Of a stretch of 64,000 bases of DNA, positions 45,198 to 54,979 are shown one piece after another (positions within the stretch are counted from its first letter, which is position 1; each line of letters starts with the position of its first letter). Under the pieces are notes generated by a model. The model was not told where the DNA came from. It did no database searches and saw only the letters and a program-made list of their open reading frames with translations. This DNA is from Anastatus disparis (taxonomy: Eukaryota > Arthropoda > Insecta > Hymenoptera > Eupelmidae). The translations under genes and the position numbers were made by a program. The DNA is taken from contig JAFFSR010000245.1 of assembly GCA_017163975.1 (NCBI GenBank), forward strand, positions 2,309,001 through 2,373,000, in the 5' to 3' direction.

Positions 45198-45357
45198 AAA
45201 AAGTCTTATCCCGCGAAATTCTGTGATCATAAACAAATGTTTATTGATTATTGATTATTGATCCGAAACTGATATTTTCTTGAAAATTATGTTTTCAGAT
45301 TTATTATTTTATTCACAACAAAAAAGTATTTTATAGCGAAATTCTACGATCGTGAAG
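45198..45357. repeat. Imperfect direct duplication of about 40 bp
   Basis: acaaaaaagtcttatcccgc gaaattctgtgatcat at 45198-45235 is repeated as acaaaaaagtattttatagc gaaattctacgatcgt at 45317-45352. It lies between the PLA2 gene and the putative exon. It might mark the edge of the Polinton, but no partner was found at the other end. Confidence 0.4.
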
Positions 45358-45406
45358 AAAAAAGATACAAGCTTTTAAACGGTAACACAAATTATGAATA
45401 ACTTAC

Positions 45407-45562
45407 CTTTAATAACATGGTGATATAACATGAGAAGCCTGACTTGTGACGCATCTTGCATCCCTCTGCTTTTAATACAACGACCAGCAATGTCAAGTAT
45501 TTCATTATCATTAAAAATACCTCGCTTAAACATATAAGCTAAGGTACGTAATCCGCCAAGTC
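45407..45562 (-). CDS. Putative single coding exon of an unidentified host gene
   Basis: A 156-bp stretch (exactly 52 codons in length) on the minus strand is open and well composed: GGLRTLAYMFKRGIFNDNEI then LDIAGRCIKSRGMQDASQ and VRLLMLYHHVIK. It is preceded by an AT-rich pyrimidine tract and ttttag (acceptor, AG at 45563-45564) with a ctaataatga branch-point-like word upstream, and followed by a consensus donor GGTAAGTT (GT at 45405-45406). Both junctions would be phase 2 by leading bases, so the exon is symmetric and could be skipped in frame. I do not recognise the protein and found no partner exon; it is not Polinton-like. The Polinton may therefore sit in an intron or have truncated the gene. 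Confidence 0.5.
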
Positions 45563-45638
45563 CTAAAATAAATTAAATTTTTTTCAATAATTCATTATTA
45601 GAGCAAATGTTTAGACTTTTGCGCCACGAATAATTGCA

Positions 45639-45771
45639 ATAGTATATTACGCAACGAGTGCGTAAAATATGTGATTATCGCACGAGTCGGGTTTGTCGCC
45701 CGAGCGCAGCGAGGGCGACAAATAAGATGAGTGCGATGATCACTTTACGCATTAGTTGCGTATATTATTTT
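45639..45771. repeat. Hairpin repeat with GC-rich loop
   Basis: Stem: agtatattacgcaacgagtg with its complement ending gcattagttgcgtatatta; inner stem gtgattatcgcac against gtgcgatgatcac. The loop is gtttgtcgcccgagcgcagcgagggcgac, itself a smaller palindrome. Architecture is shared with 773-892 and 60736-60864. Confidence 0.65.
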
Positions 45772-45870
45772 TTCTAACAAGTGCGCAAAATTCTAAGAAT
45801 GACAAACTTGCGTCTGTGATAGCATGTACAATCTTGTTCAAAGGCTATCAAGATTGTACGAGGTAGTCGA

Positions 45871-45962
45871 GATTGGGGCGCAGGACGGGGTCCAGGGGCG
45901 AAGCCCCGGTAGGGGTGCAGGGGGCAAAGCCCCTGCCGGGGGGGCAGCGCCCCTCCGCCTCC
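45871..45962. repeat. Very GC-rich patch with ggggc-gaa-gcccc hairpins
   Basis: The segment contains ccaggggcgaagccccgg, cagggggcaaagcccctgcc and ggggcagcgcccctccgcc, three back-to-back short hairpins with purine loops. Its base composition is opposite to the AT-rich flanks. It may be the end of an inserted element or a recently acquired repeat. The reading frame at 45848-46054 is a by-product. Confidence 0.6.
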
Positions 45963-46054
45963 AAAAAAATAAATAATATTAATAATATAAAAATAAAATT
46001 AATATAACCATTAACGGCAGGCTGGAGTAGAACCTGATATCGACCGAGTAACAA

Positions 46055-46372
46055 TTGAGTTGTTTGTTATTTACTCAAGTATTAATAGGTGGATCTTCAA
46101 ATTAAAAATTGAGTGCAATAGATATTATTATTATGAACATCTATGCACAAGAAAAAAAAATCTACCGCTTTGTTTTTGAGAAAAGTAAGTAACGCCAAAG
46201 TGAAAGTTTATGTTTATAATATTTTCGCGTTACTTGCTTTTCTCAAAAACAAAGCGATAGATTTTTTTCTTCTTGAGCATAAATATTTGTAATAATAATA
46301 TCTATTGCGCTCAACTTTTAATATGCAGATTCACCGATTAATACCTGAGTAAATAACAAAAATCTCAGTTAG
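46055..46372. mobile_element. Palindromic repeat, about 0.32 kb
   Basis: gttatttactcaagtattaat at the left returns as attaatacctgagtaaataac at the right. Inner arms include aaatctaccgctttgttttt and its complement aaaaacaaagcgatagattt, with a loop near 46210. The arms carry several mismatches. No coding capacity and no family assignment. Confidence 0.72.
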
Positions 46373-46660
46373 ACAAGGACAGCGAATCCGGCCAGCTCTT
46401 AAATTAAAATTCCATGAAAATATATTATTAAAATAATAATTGAGAATTCCTCCCCCCCTCTTTAAAACAATAAATAAGAAATTATTTAAATGATTAACTC
46501 TAAGATTAATTAATAAGAGAGTTCACGTATCGCGAAAAAAATTGTACACAGCACTTTAAAAGAGCGCCACAAGAGCTTTCAAATGAGATGTATAAATGTC
46601 TGTTATGATGTATAGTTCCTGAAATATAAAACTTTAAAAATTAAAAAAATTTTTTTTAAA

Positions 46661-46820
46661 TGAAATCATTTTACGCACGCTCAAATCATTTTACGCACGC
46701 TGAAATCATTTTACGCACGCTGAAATCATTTTACGCACGCTCAAATCATTTTACGCACGCTAAAATCATTTTACGCACGCTGAAATCATTTTACGCATGC
46801 TCGATTCATTTTACGTACGC
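46661..46820. repeat. Tandem array, 8 x 20 bp
   Basis: Eight consecutive 20-bp units of tgaaatcattttacgcacgc with changes mainly at the second to fourth positions of each unit; the last two units are the most altered. A looser copy appears near 46875-46895. Because 20 is not a multiple of 3, the open frame through it encodes an alternating peptide pattern and is not a gene. Confidence 0.9.
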
Positions 46821-46895
46821 TAAACAAATGCGTCTCATAATATGATATTTTATGTACGCAAACGAGTACATGAAATCAAATTTTGCGCACGCCGT

Positions 46896-47800
46896 TAGAA
46901 AAAATAATTTTGTTTGCGGTTCCCGAACTAATGCTATATTTACAATATTTATCAAGACTTTAAGTAAATTTTTTCTTACCATCTTACTTCGTGTTGATCT
47001 TCTCTGGAACGTTGAACTTTATCTGTTAATCAGACCTGTCAATCTTCGCGTATTTATAGTACGATTTATACATAAATTTAAAGGTAGGGATGAGGGGTGA
47101 CGAAGGGGTAGTATGTGCGCAACATTTAATATTTCGGGAGTCATCTTAATTTGATATTTAAATCCGCCAACACATGTAAAATAATGTCAGTTTAGCGCGA
47201 ATCGTGGACCGGTGTGCATGTAAGTACGTTAATTAATTCGATCATAGTATAAATCAGAATGCATATAATTCACCATCATTTCGCTTACGAGTAGGCGGGA
47301 ATTTTTTCATGTAACGCGATCACACTTGGGCGTGTTCTATATCGTTTACCTAGCTAGTGTGTGTCTTAAGTAAAGAGGCGTTAATTGCTCAACCTACATA
47401 ATTCGTAGTGAAATAATTTGTATATATTTACGTATATTCTGCATATAATTAATACTTATTTGCATATATGTATATATATTTACATACATTTGGTATAAGT
47501 AGAATAACTACATAACATTTTATTTAAATTATAATAATATATATATAGTTATTGTAAAAGATATGAATGTTATGCTCTTCTACTTTCTGCTATCCTGATA
47601 CTTTTTATTATTTTTTTGTAATGATCTCTTGTTTTTTACATAAAAATTGAATTTCAATCCATTTATCATTTTCATATAGAAAACGCATTGTATGTTATTT
47701 GTTTATCAACATTGTGTGAGTGATACACTTACTCATTACCATGTATACTTTTATGACATTGTAGACCATATTCAGTTAAATATCCTGAGGTCTTATTAAA
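46896..47800. other. AT-rich spacer, no gene
   Basis: A moderately balanced patch at 47030-47400 (gtagggatgaggggtgacga, gaatcgtggaccggtgtgca, gcgatcacacttgggcgtg) shows no open frame longer than a few dozen codons and no terminal repeats. The rest is AT-rich. Nothing can be assigned. Confidence 0.45.
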
Positions 47801-47811
47801 TTTCTATTGTT

Positions 47812-47825
47812 ATGGTATGTATACA

Positions 47826-47859
<34 letters not shown>

Positions 47860-47893
47860 CGTATATGTATACATACCATAACAATATTCTCTT
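47812..47893. repeat. (TA)n-centred palindrome
   Basis: attgttatggtatgtatacat leads into a (ta)n run and returns as atgtatacataccataacaat. It is a perfect outer stem of about 25 bp around a dinucleotide microsatellite. It sits immediately left of the GGGAC-ended foldback. Confidence 0.75.
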
Positions 47894-47910
47894 TGTACAT
47901 ATAATATATA

Positions 47911-49210
47911 TGGGACGTTTCACGTCAACTCACCTAACAAAAAAATAAAATTCGTCGAAAATCTGTGAAAATGTTCTATTTGATACCCAAAACATACAAA
48001 AAAAATTATAGAGGTCCAGGTCAAAGGGGTCAGGATTTAAACGTGATGGAATTCTTCGAATTTTTCAAATTTTTTGCTAAATAAATATTTTAATGAATTT
48101 TTTCCTCAAAAACTATCAATTTTTCGTTAAAACTTAATAAAATACTTTTTCTTGGAAATTAGATGTAGAATTCACCTGAATTTTTGCAAATTATAATATA
48201 CTGATTTTTATGCTTACTTGATCGATTTAAACATACTATTTAGTATATCTAAAAATCGAGCAGGTTAAATTGGCTTTTTAAAGTATTATTTTTTTCGTTT
48301 TTTTATGAGGAAAAAATATACGAAGCCTCCAGTTGGGCAGGCTTCTGAAAGTTACTTAATTGTGCATAAAAGTCTGAATAAATCGTTATTTTGGATCAAT
48401 GATGAAATTCGTGATTTTTTTTCTGAAAAAGTATTGATTTTTGGGACAAATGTATGAAAGTGTTTTTTATTGGAAATTGTATGTAAAATGTATGTTAATT
48501 TTTGTAAACCATTATTTGCTAAACATCACAAATTATAAATAAAATTTTGAAATTTTAAAATTTATTTTTCGTTAAATTTTTAGTATATATGGTTCATAAT
48601 GTCTTAAATTACAATTTGTAAAAATATGTTCATATTCTACACATGATTTCTAATAAAAAACATTTTCATACATTTGTCCCAAAAATCAATACTTTTTCAG
48701 AAAAAAAATCACGAATCTCATCATTGATCCAAAATAACGATTTATTCAGACTTTTTTGCACAATTAAGTAACTTTCAGAAGCCTGCCCAACTGGAGGCTT
48801 CGTATATTTTTTCCGAAAAAAACGAAAAAAATAATACTTTAAAAAGCCAATTTAACCTGCTCGATTTTTAGATATACTAAATAGTATGTTTAAATCGATC
48901 GAGTAAGCATAAAAATCAATATATTATAATTTGCAAAAATTCAGGTGAATTCTACATCTAATTTCCAAGAATAAGTATTCTATTAAGTTTTAACGAAAAA
49001 TTGATAGTTTTTGAGGAAAAAATTCATTAAAATATTTATTTAGCAAAAAATTTGAAAAATTCGAAAAATTCCATCACGTTTAAATCCTGACCCCTTTGAC
49101 CTGGACCTCTAAAATTTTTTTTGTATGTTTTGGGTATCAAATAGAACATTTTCACAGATTTTCGACGAATTCTATTTTTTTGTTAGGTGAGTTGACGTGA
49201 AACGTCCCAT
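47911..49210. mobile_element. GGGAC-ended foldback element, about 1.3 kb
   Basis: The ends are tgggacgtttcacgtcaact and the exact complement agttgacgtgaaacgtccca, flanked on both sides by (ta)n sequence. Arms of about 640 bp are nearly complementary throughout (for example atttttagatatactaaata on one side and tatttagtatatctaaaaat on the other). A short central loop lies near 48540. It has no transposase. A second, diverged member lies at 57783-58331. Confidence 0.88.
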
Positions 49211-50060
49211 ATATATACATGTATATGTAGGAACTCTACTGTCTATCTAACTGAATGTTAAGTTAATGTTATACTTTCTTTTGCCTTCTACTCTCCTGAT
49301 ACTTTTTTATCATTTTAATATCGTTAATTTCCGATAATTATTGATTTTTATAAATTTATTTTAAATGCAAAGGAACTTTACTGTCTATTTAATGCTATAC
49401 TTTTTATCATTTTAATATCGTTAATAACCGATAGTTAATAGATTTTTTAAAATTAAATTTGATTAAACGTAATAGCTTTATTACGTGTAATGTTTTAAAT
49501 TTTATCATTATTTTCAAGTGAATATACGAATTAAATTCATTCCAAAGTCTTGTGAGTTTATTCTTGTAAACCACAGATATAGATTTTGTAATTTTACAAA
49601 ATTAGCGACCTTGGGTCTTTTTTATCAAATTCTTTTCTCACACTACGTTAGGGTTATTTTAGACAAATCATTACTGTACACCCGAGTTAGTGATAGAATT
49701 CAAACTTTTTCTATAAATTGGGGTATCATGTGTTTTCTCTTATATTAATTTTTGCGTTTTAAATTTGTAATATAAATCTTAATTTTAACTTTTATCGTGT
49801 AAATGAGATTTAGAAATTAATAATATCGAATTTAATGCTGATGATTTTAACTTTACTGTAGAATATGATTCTTAAAACTGCAATTCGAATCTTTTCTACG
49901 ACGCAAAAAGTGTCAAATTATTAATTTTACCGTGTGAACTTGAAAATATTTTTAAGCATTTGGGGTGGGAATTATACTTTTTATGATCGTGGACTTGGAG
50001 CCACGATCAGTCCTCGATAAGTCGACAATCTGTAATAATCAAAAAGAAAAATATTTAATC
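49211..50060. other. AT-rich spacer with one short hairpin
   Basis: Mostly AT-rich. At about 49983-50008 gatcgtgg-acttggag-ccacgatc forms a perfect 8-bp stem. Two related words (actctactgtctatctaact and aactttactgtctatttaat, each followed by a tactttctttt- or tactttttatc-type segment) at 49230-49320 and 49375-49440 suggest a small diverged duplication. No gene. Confidence 0.45.
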
Positions 50061-50137
50061 AACCACTATCGCCGATCGTCATCGACGACGAAGTTTAAGT
50101 ACTGGACGACGACGATGTCCAGGTACTTGAGAACTAG

Positions 50138-50413
50138 GTGAATATAGCACCACTTGTAAATTTTATAAATTACGGTGTAGCTAATGTTTTTGTACCCAAT
50201 TACTGGGTGGTATTGGACAACCCAGTGAACGAAGTGGTGAACGATATGATAGTGCAAAATGAGGTAGAAGAAGGCGGAGCAGTGATGCAGCAAAATGAGG
50301 TAGAAGAAGACAGAGAAGTGATGCTGCAAAATGAGATTGAAGAAGAAGGCAGTGAAGTGTTGGTACATTGTGCGCTGGATCCGGTGCACTGCCAAAATGA
50401 TATTATAATTTAA
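50138..50413 (+). pseudogene. Unrecognised acidic ORF with a 36-bp tandem repeat
   Basis: The protein-like text begins upstream of an in-frame stop at 50135-50137, so the frame may be a decayed gene or a terminal exon fragment. Residues 39-74 are three 12-residue units of the form QNEVEE..(A/E)VM: 50252-50287, 50288-50323 and 50324 to about 50362. The N-terminal part contains YGVANVFVPNYWVVLDNPVN. Upstream of the stop the same frame gives VLDDDDVQVLEN, with another stop before it. There is no known domain. AATAAA occurs downstream near 50562. Confidence 0.35.
50252..50362 (+). repeat. Three 36-bp tandem repeats
   Basis: Units gtgcaaaatgaggtagaaga..., cagcaaaatgaggtagaaga... and ctgcaaaatgagattgaaga... 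of 36 to 39 bp. A multiple of three keeps the reading frame, unlike the 20-bp array at 46661. Confidence 0.8.
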
Positions 50414-50524
50414 GTATGAGTTTTAGTTTTATGAATTTATGAATTTTAATGTTTATACATAAAATGTAAAAATATTATTTTTAATTTTGTGTGTAAAACT
50501 TATGAGTCTTAATGTGCGTCCAAG

Positions 50525-50552
50525 TGTGTGTGTGTGTGTGTGTGTGTGCGTA
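50525..50552. repeat. (TG)n microsatellite
   Basis: A run of gtgtgtgtgtgtgtgtgtgt within otherwise AT-rich sequence. Other shorter TG-rich runs follow near 50750 and 50800-50825. Confidence 0.85.
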
Positions 50553-50894
50553 TGTCGACGTAAATAAATAAAGATATACTATTAATCTTAGTGTTTGTGA
50601 GAAAAACAAAAAATTTTTGAATATAAAAAATAATAAACAATAAATAAACTTTTATAGACTGTAAGTGAACTAGTGTTTATATATATGTTAATATATAATA
50701 TATATGTAATTATAATATTAATTTTACATAAATTGTATATGCGTGTTAGTGTGTGTATGTGTGTAAAGTAATAAAATATTCCTTATTTGAAAATTTTTAT
50801 TGTGTGTATGTGTGTGTGTTTGTGAAATAAAAAATAAATAAAATTCTAAATATTGTGTATTTATTTATTAATATATTTATTTATTTAAATTCAG

Positions 50895-51030
50895 GGGTAC
50901 CATGAACCGTCATAGAAACCCTCTCACTCTATCTTCTCTGCGGTCATTGACCCTCTGGTCAATAACCTCTGGGGCTGGTAGAGTGAGGGGTTTGTTTTGA
51001 CGGACCATGGGGCCCCTATAACTACTGTTG
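50895..51030 (-). repeat. Dispersed repeat, copy 2 (copy 1 at 38500-38720)
   Basis: The minus strand reads agttataggggccccatggt, then ccgtcaaaacaaacccctca, then gaccagagggtcaatgaccg, matching copy 1 in the same order. The ends ggggtaccatgaaccgtcat and atggggcccc suggest a small element with a partial palindrome. Confidence 0.55.
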
Positions 51031-51238
51031 TAGAAAATGCATAAGGGATAAGGGTTTGCATAGAGGATAGGCGAATGTACAGTTGGATAAATAGAGGTTA
51101 GGAGGATCAAAAGGGATAGGGGAATATATAGGGGGTAGGGGAATATATAGGGGATATGGTAATGTATAGAAGATTCAATCAAGTACAAACTTTTGAAAAA
51201 AAATTACTTATAGAAAATTCAATTTTAACTAAAAAGTA

Positions 51239-51526
51239 GATAATAAAAAATTAAAAAAAAAAACATTTTTAAAACACGCTTTTATAACGGAGAAAATACA
51301 CTAAAAAATATTAAATATATTAATTTACTTCCTTGAAATTACTTTTATACAGTTCATTGCGATAATTAAAAGAAAATTTTTGTTGTAAAATTTTCTTTTA
51401 ACTATCGCAATGAACTGTATAAAAGTAATTTCAAGGAAGTAAATTAATTTATCTAATACTTTATAGTGTATTTTCTCCGTTATAAAAGCGTGTTTTAAAA
51501 ATGTTTTTTTTTAATTTTTTATTATT
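51239..51526. mobile_element. Palindromic repeat, 288 bp
   Basis: Starts aataataaaaaattaaa-type sequence and closes with tttaattttttattatt. The arms are almost exact complements (ttacttccttgaaattactt and aagtaatttcaaggaagtaa; gcgataattaaaagaaaatt and aattttcttttaactatcgc). The loop near 51380 is under 15 bases. Very small arm divergence suggests a young copy or ongoing conversion. Confidence 0.85.
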
Positions 51527-51726
51527 AATTAGTATTTATTACTTTGTGGCAAAAATAGTTATTATCTTAACAAATGGTACTAGCGTACATACACGCTTTA
51601 AAATTTTCTTTATCTTATTTTTAAAATGATTCGTTTACAATGGGTCAGAAAAACATCCGGACCGACACTCACCCTTTTTAACCATTTATATTATTGGAAT
51701 TCTTTAGAATCTCATTATTTTTTTAG

Positions 51727-52595
51727 AATAGCAAATTATATCGTACGTTACTATTTAATTGTTTGTACATATTCGTTAAAAAGGATTGAACATTAAATTT
51801 GCCATACAGTCTTTGTCAAAAGTTCATTTTTCCGATAATCTTTATTGTTTTTCTTTAGAAAGTGTTTATTCAATTTTTAACTTGAAGCTCTAATTTATTA
51901 AATAAGATTAAAACAATCATTTTAAACTTTGATTTAAATATAATGAATTATTAAGAAGTTGTATCTTTTTAAAGTCTCATTTTAGATAAATCTAACGCAA
52001 TCATAAAAAATAATACCAAAGTTACAAAAATTATTTTATTCTACAGCAACAAAATTTATTTTGTTTAGCTGAAAATTTATAATCTATTGACGAGGATAAA
52101 ATTTTAATTTTTCATTCAAATTTATTGCCAATTATCTATGAAAAAATGTATGCCTTAGAGTACTCGCTGTTTTATCGTAAAAAATTGACAATGAATGTGA
52201 ATGACAAATAAATATTGAAATTCTATTCTCGTCAATAGATTTTAAATTTTAAACTGAACAGAACAAAAATATTTGCTATCAAATAAAATAATTTTTTAAA
52301 CTTTGAAATAATTTTTTATGATTGCGTTAGATTTATCTAAAATGAGACTTTAAAACGATACAACTTCTTAATGATTCATTATATTTTAATCAAAGTTTAA
52401 AATGATGGTTTTAATCTTATCTAATAAATAAGAGCTTCAAGCTAAAAATTGAATGAACACTTTCTAAAGAAAAACAATAAAGATTATCGGAAAAATGAAC
52501 TTTTGACAAAGACTGTATGGCAAATTCAACGTTCAATCCTTTTTAACGAATATGTACAAACAATTAAATAGTAACGTACGATATAATTTGCTATT
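51727..52595. mobile_element. Palindromic repeat, about 0.87 kb
   Basis: Left arm aatagcaaattatatcgtac, right arm gtacgatataatttgctatt. Complementarity runs over about 430 bp per arm (for example cataaaaaataata- and its partner near 52310, and gtctcattttagataaatct with its complement). The outer 60 bp also occur at 33427-33485, linking this element to the dispersed repeat entry at 32880. Confidence 0.85.
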
Positions 52596-53165
52596 GCCAA
52601 TACTGATCAATGATTAAGAAGCTTATTCTGAAAGAATTTTACTCTTCATTCAATTATTTCTAACTAATCTGTGCAACGCCATAAGCTCGAACTACTAAGA
52701 GATTGGTGGAAATTTATTAATTTTAAATAGAAGTTTACATATAAACAATGCTTTTTATATTAATTCTAATATTACATAATATATCCATATAAATAAGCGA
52801 ATCAATATTAATATATAATTATAAATGATTATACACGACTTTTTAACAAGTTTAAATTCAAAAATTAAATAGCACTGTAAATTAATTAATTTAATTGACT
52901 TATTTAGTCTCGAAGATACAAAACTTATACTATACAGCGTCCAGGTATTAATTTAACAAAATTAACGCACCATTTAATAATTTAATACCATTATACACAT
53001 CATTCATATATTACAGCTTTCTTGTTATTGTTTATTCCGTATTATTATTTTGGCCACGCGGCTATTTCTCCGAGTTCAATAATTTTTCCTATATTATAAG
53101 AATTAATTTTAGATAATGTTTAAAATTTTAGTAAGTTACGGAAATTCTACTAGTGTAAGTTTATC
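52595..53165 (-). repeat. Dispersed repeat, inverted copy of 32880-33480
   Basis: On the minus strand the order matches 32880-33480: aaacttacactagtagaatttcc at 53165, then the gaattaattcttatattatagg block, then taatatatgaatgatgtata, then gcttcttaatcattgatcag. An extra segment of about 170 bp (about 52790-52960) interrupts this copy. The copies are about 19.5 kb apart in opposite orientation. Confidence 0.7.
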
Positions 53166-53506
53166 TTATACTGGCTGACTAAAAAAGAATTACCCTTAAG
53201 ATACGTAAACTACAAGTTAAAGTTTTCAAAATAAAATTAAAAAAATTCTAACTTTAATCAAAATTTTAGTAAAGGAAATTAATTTTAAAACAATACTTAA
53301 TACCTGTACATTGAAATTACAGCAATCTCTATAATGCCTTAAGGTTAAGAGCCATAAATGTGATCTGCATCTTTTATTTACATAATAGTACTCCTAGAAT
53401 TTAAGGCAACAGAAGAAAAACAATAGCGTCTTCGCTTTCTAGAGACAAAAATGATTTTTTAATATTCACATGAATATTAAATTAGATGTTTAGCAAATAA
53501 TGTAGA

Positions 53507-53708
53507 GTTCAGTGGAGTAGTGGCTAAGGCGCGTGACTCGTATTCCCGTTGGCGCGGGATCGATTCCCCGTCTGGTCGCTTTTTCGCTGTCTCTGCCGTG
53601 GGCTGACACCACGTTAAATAATACGTCAAATTGTGTTTTTTAAAAATGAATTTCTATATGTTAAAAAGGGCAGTAATGCCCGTGGATATAATTTAAAAAA
53701 AAAAAATA
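53507..53708 (+). mobile_element. tRNA-derived SINE
   Basis: The head contains an RNA polymerase III A box (TAGTGGCTAAGG, 53518-53529) and B box (GGATCGATTCC, 53557-53567) at near-tRNA spacing. It is followed by a body of about 110 bp (gctgtctctgccgtgggctg and following) and an A-rich tail at about 53690-53710. The sequence before the A box and after the B box does not pair into an acceptor stem, so it is not a functional tRNA gene. No matching LINE 3' end is evident in the window. Confidence 0.78.
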
Positions 53709-54850
53709 ATAATCATAAAATATTTTAAAAATTAAATATCAACAAAATATACTTGCTTTAGTTCACGTATGAAAGTTTATTATTCATTATCTTAGTAAAT
53801 GTATACTAAATGTTTTAGTTAAAATTTAGTGATTGATATTTAAGAAACAAGTTATTTTAGACATTGTACCAGTGTGAAAAAAGGATATTGATAAATGTCA
53901 AGTCTTGTCTTTTAGGATTATAAAGAAAAAAAAGCTTTTATTTTGTTGATATTGTTAAGTGTTTTGTATGTATTTTTTTATCAGTCACGCTGACGCAACA
54001 ACAAATGTAAATTAGATTAAGGAATAATAAAGAGATTGTAATATGATAATATACCTGCTTCAATTGATTTATAATATAAGTTAATTAGCTTCTTCTTTTC
54101 TTAGACAAATCAAAAATTGATTGTGTCACTGCGTTTTGAGTATTTATCAGATTTTCACATGATAGCACTAGAATTATAATAAGTAAATATTTTAATTTTT
54201 GAAATTCTAATTTTATGAACTCAAAAGCTCTTCATTTTAAGATAATTCTTTATTATTACCTTACTCATCCGTGTGTTGCTCTTAATTCATAATAGTCTTT
54301 TCTATGATTGAAATAATTATATTTTATTTTAATATTTCTAAAATAAACTTAACTTTAATTTAACTTTTTTACACTTAACATACCAATTAACTTTAGATAA
54401 TTCTTGCTTCTTCTGAATCTTATTATTTGTTTACATTTAAATTCATATGCGAGTTTACAGGTTATCTCGCAATTTATCACTAGTTTCGATCTATTTATTT
54501 CAAATTTAAAAATTGCGCTATTCGAACTTCACTATATCATCGACTTCTTGATCTGGTACACTCTGAACATAGCATAGTGATACAAAAAAATAATCGAACC
54601 CCAACGCTGGTGTAATAACCTGTTTGTACATGAGTTAAATTTTCCGCAAGAGGCGCACGCCACGCCTCGAAAGCGTATGAGTCTCATGAATTTGTAGCCT
54701 GAGAGGCTGTAACGTGCTTTTGTTTTATGTGGATTATTTTATTTTACGTAGATTTAAGTAATTTAAATTGTCAGATTAAGTACATTATTTTAAAGAAAGT
54801 TCCATTTTACTTTTAAACAAATAGTTTTCTATATATGGAGAAAATATTTC
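53709..54850. other. AT-rich spacer, no gene
   Basis: No protein-like frame. A short GC-richer patch at about 54600-54720 (gaggcgcacgccacgcctcg) contains a small hairpin. 54857-54932 is a two-copy direct repeat of about 39 bp (attaccatcaaaatcaggat, twice). Confidence 0.5.
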
Positions 54851-54979
54851 TATAATAATTACCATCAAAATCAGGATAGATAAATATCATCTTATTACCA
54901 TCAAAATCAGGATAGGTAAATATAATCTTATTTTTATATATTTTCTACTCAATTTTAATTAAAAAAAAATCATTTTACT

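Noticed and set aside
46661..46820. CRISPR-like appearance of the 20-bp array
   Set aside because: Units are contiguous with no spacers, and the sequence context is eukaryotic.
46660..47100. Two open frames with a repeated aromatic peptide over the 20-bp array
   Set aside because: They arise from a non-multiple-of-three tandem repeat and have no domain or splice context.
53507..53600. Functional tRNA gene
   Set aside because: A and B boxes are present but no acceptor stem pairs; the A-rich tail and body indicate a SINE.
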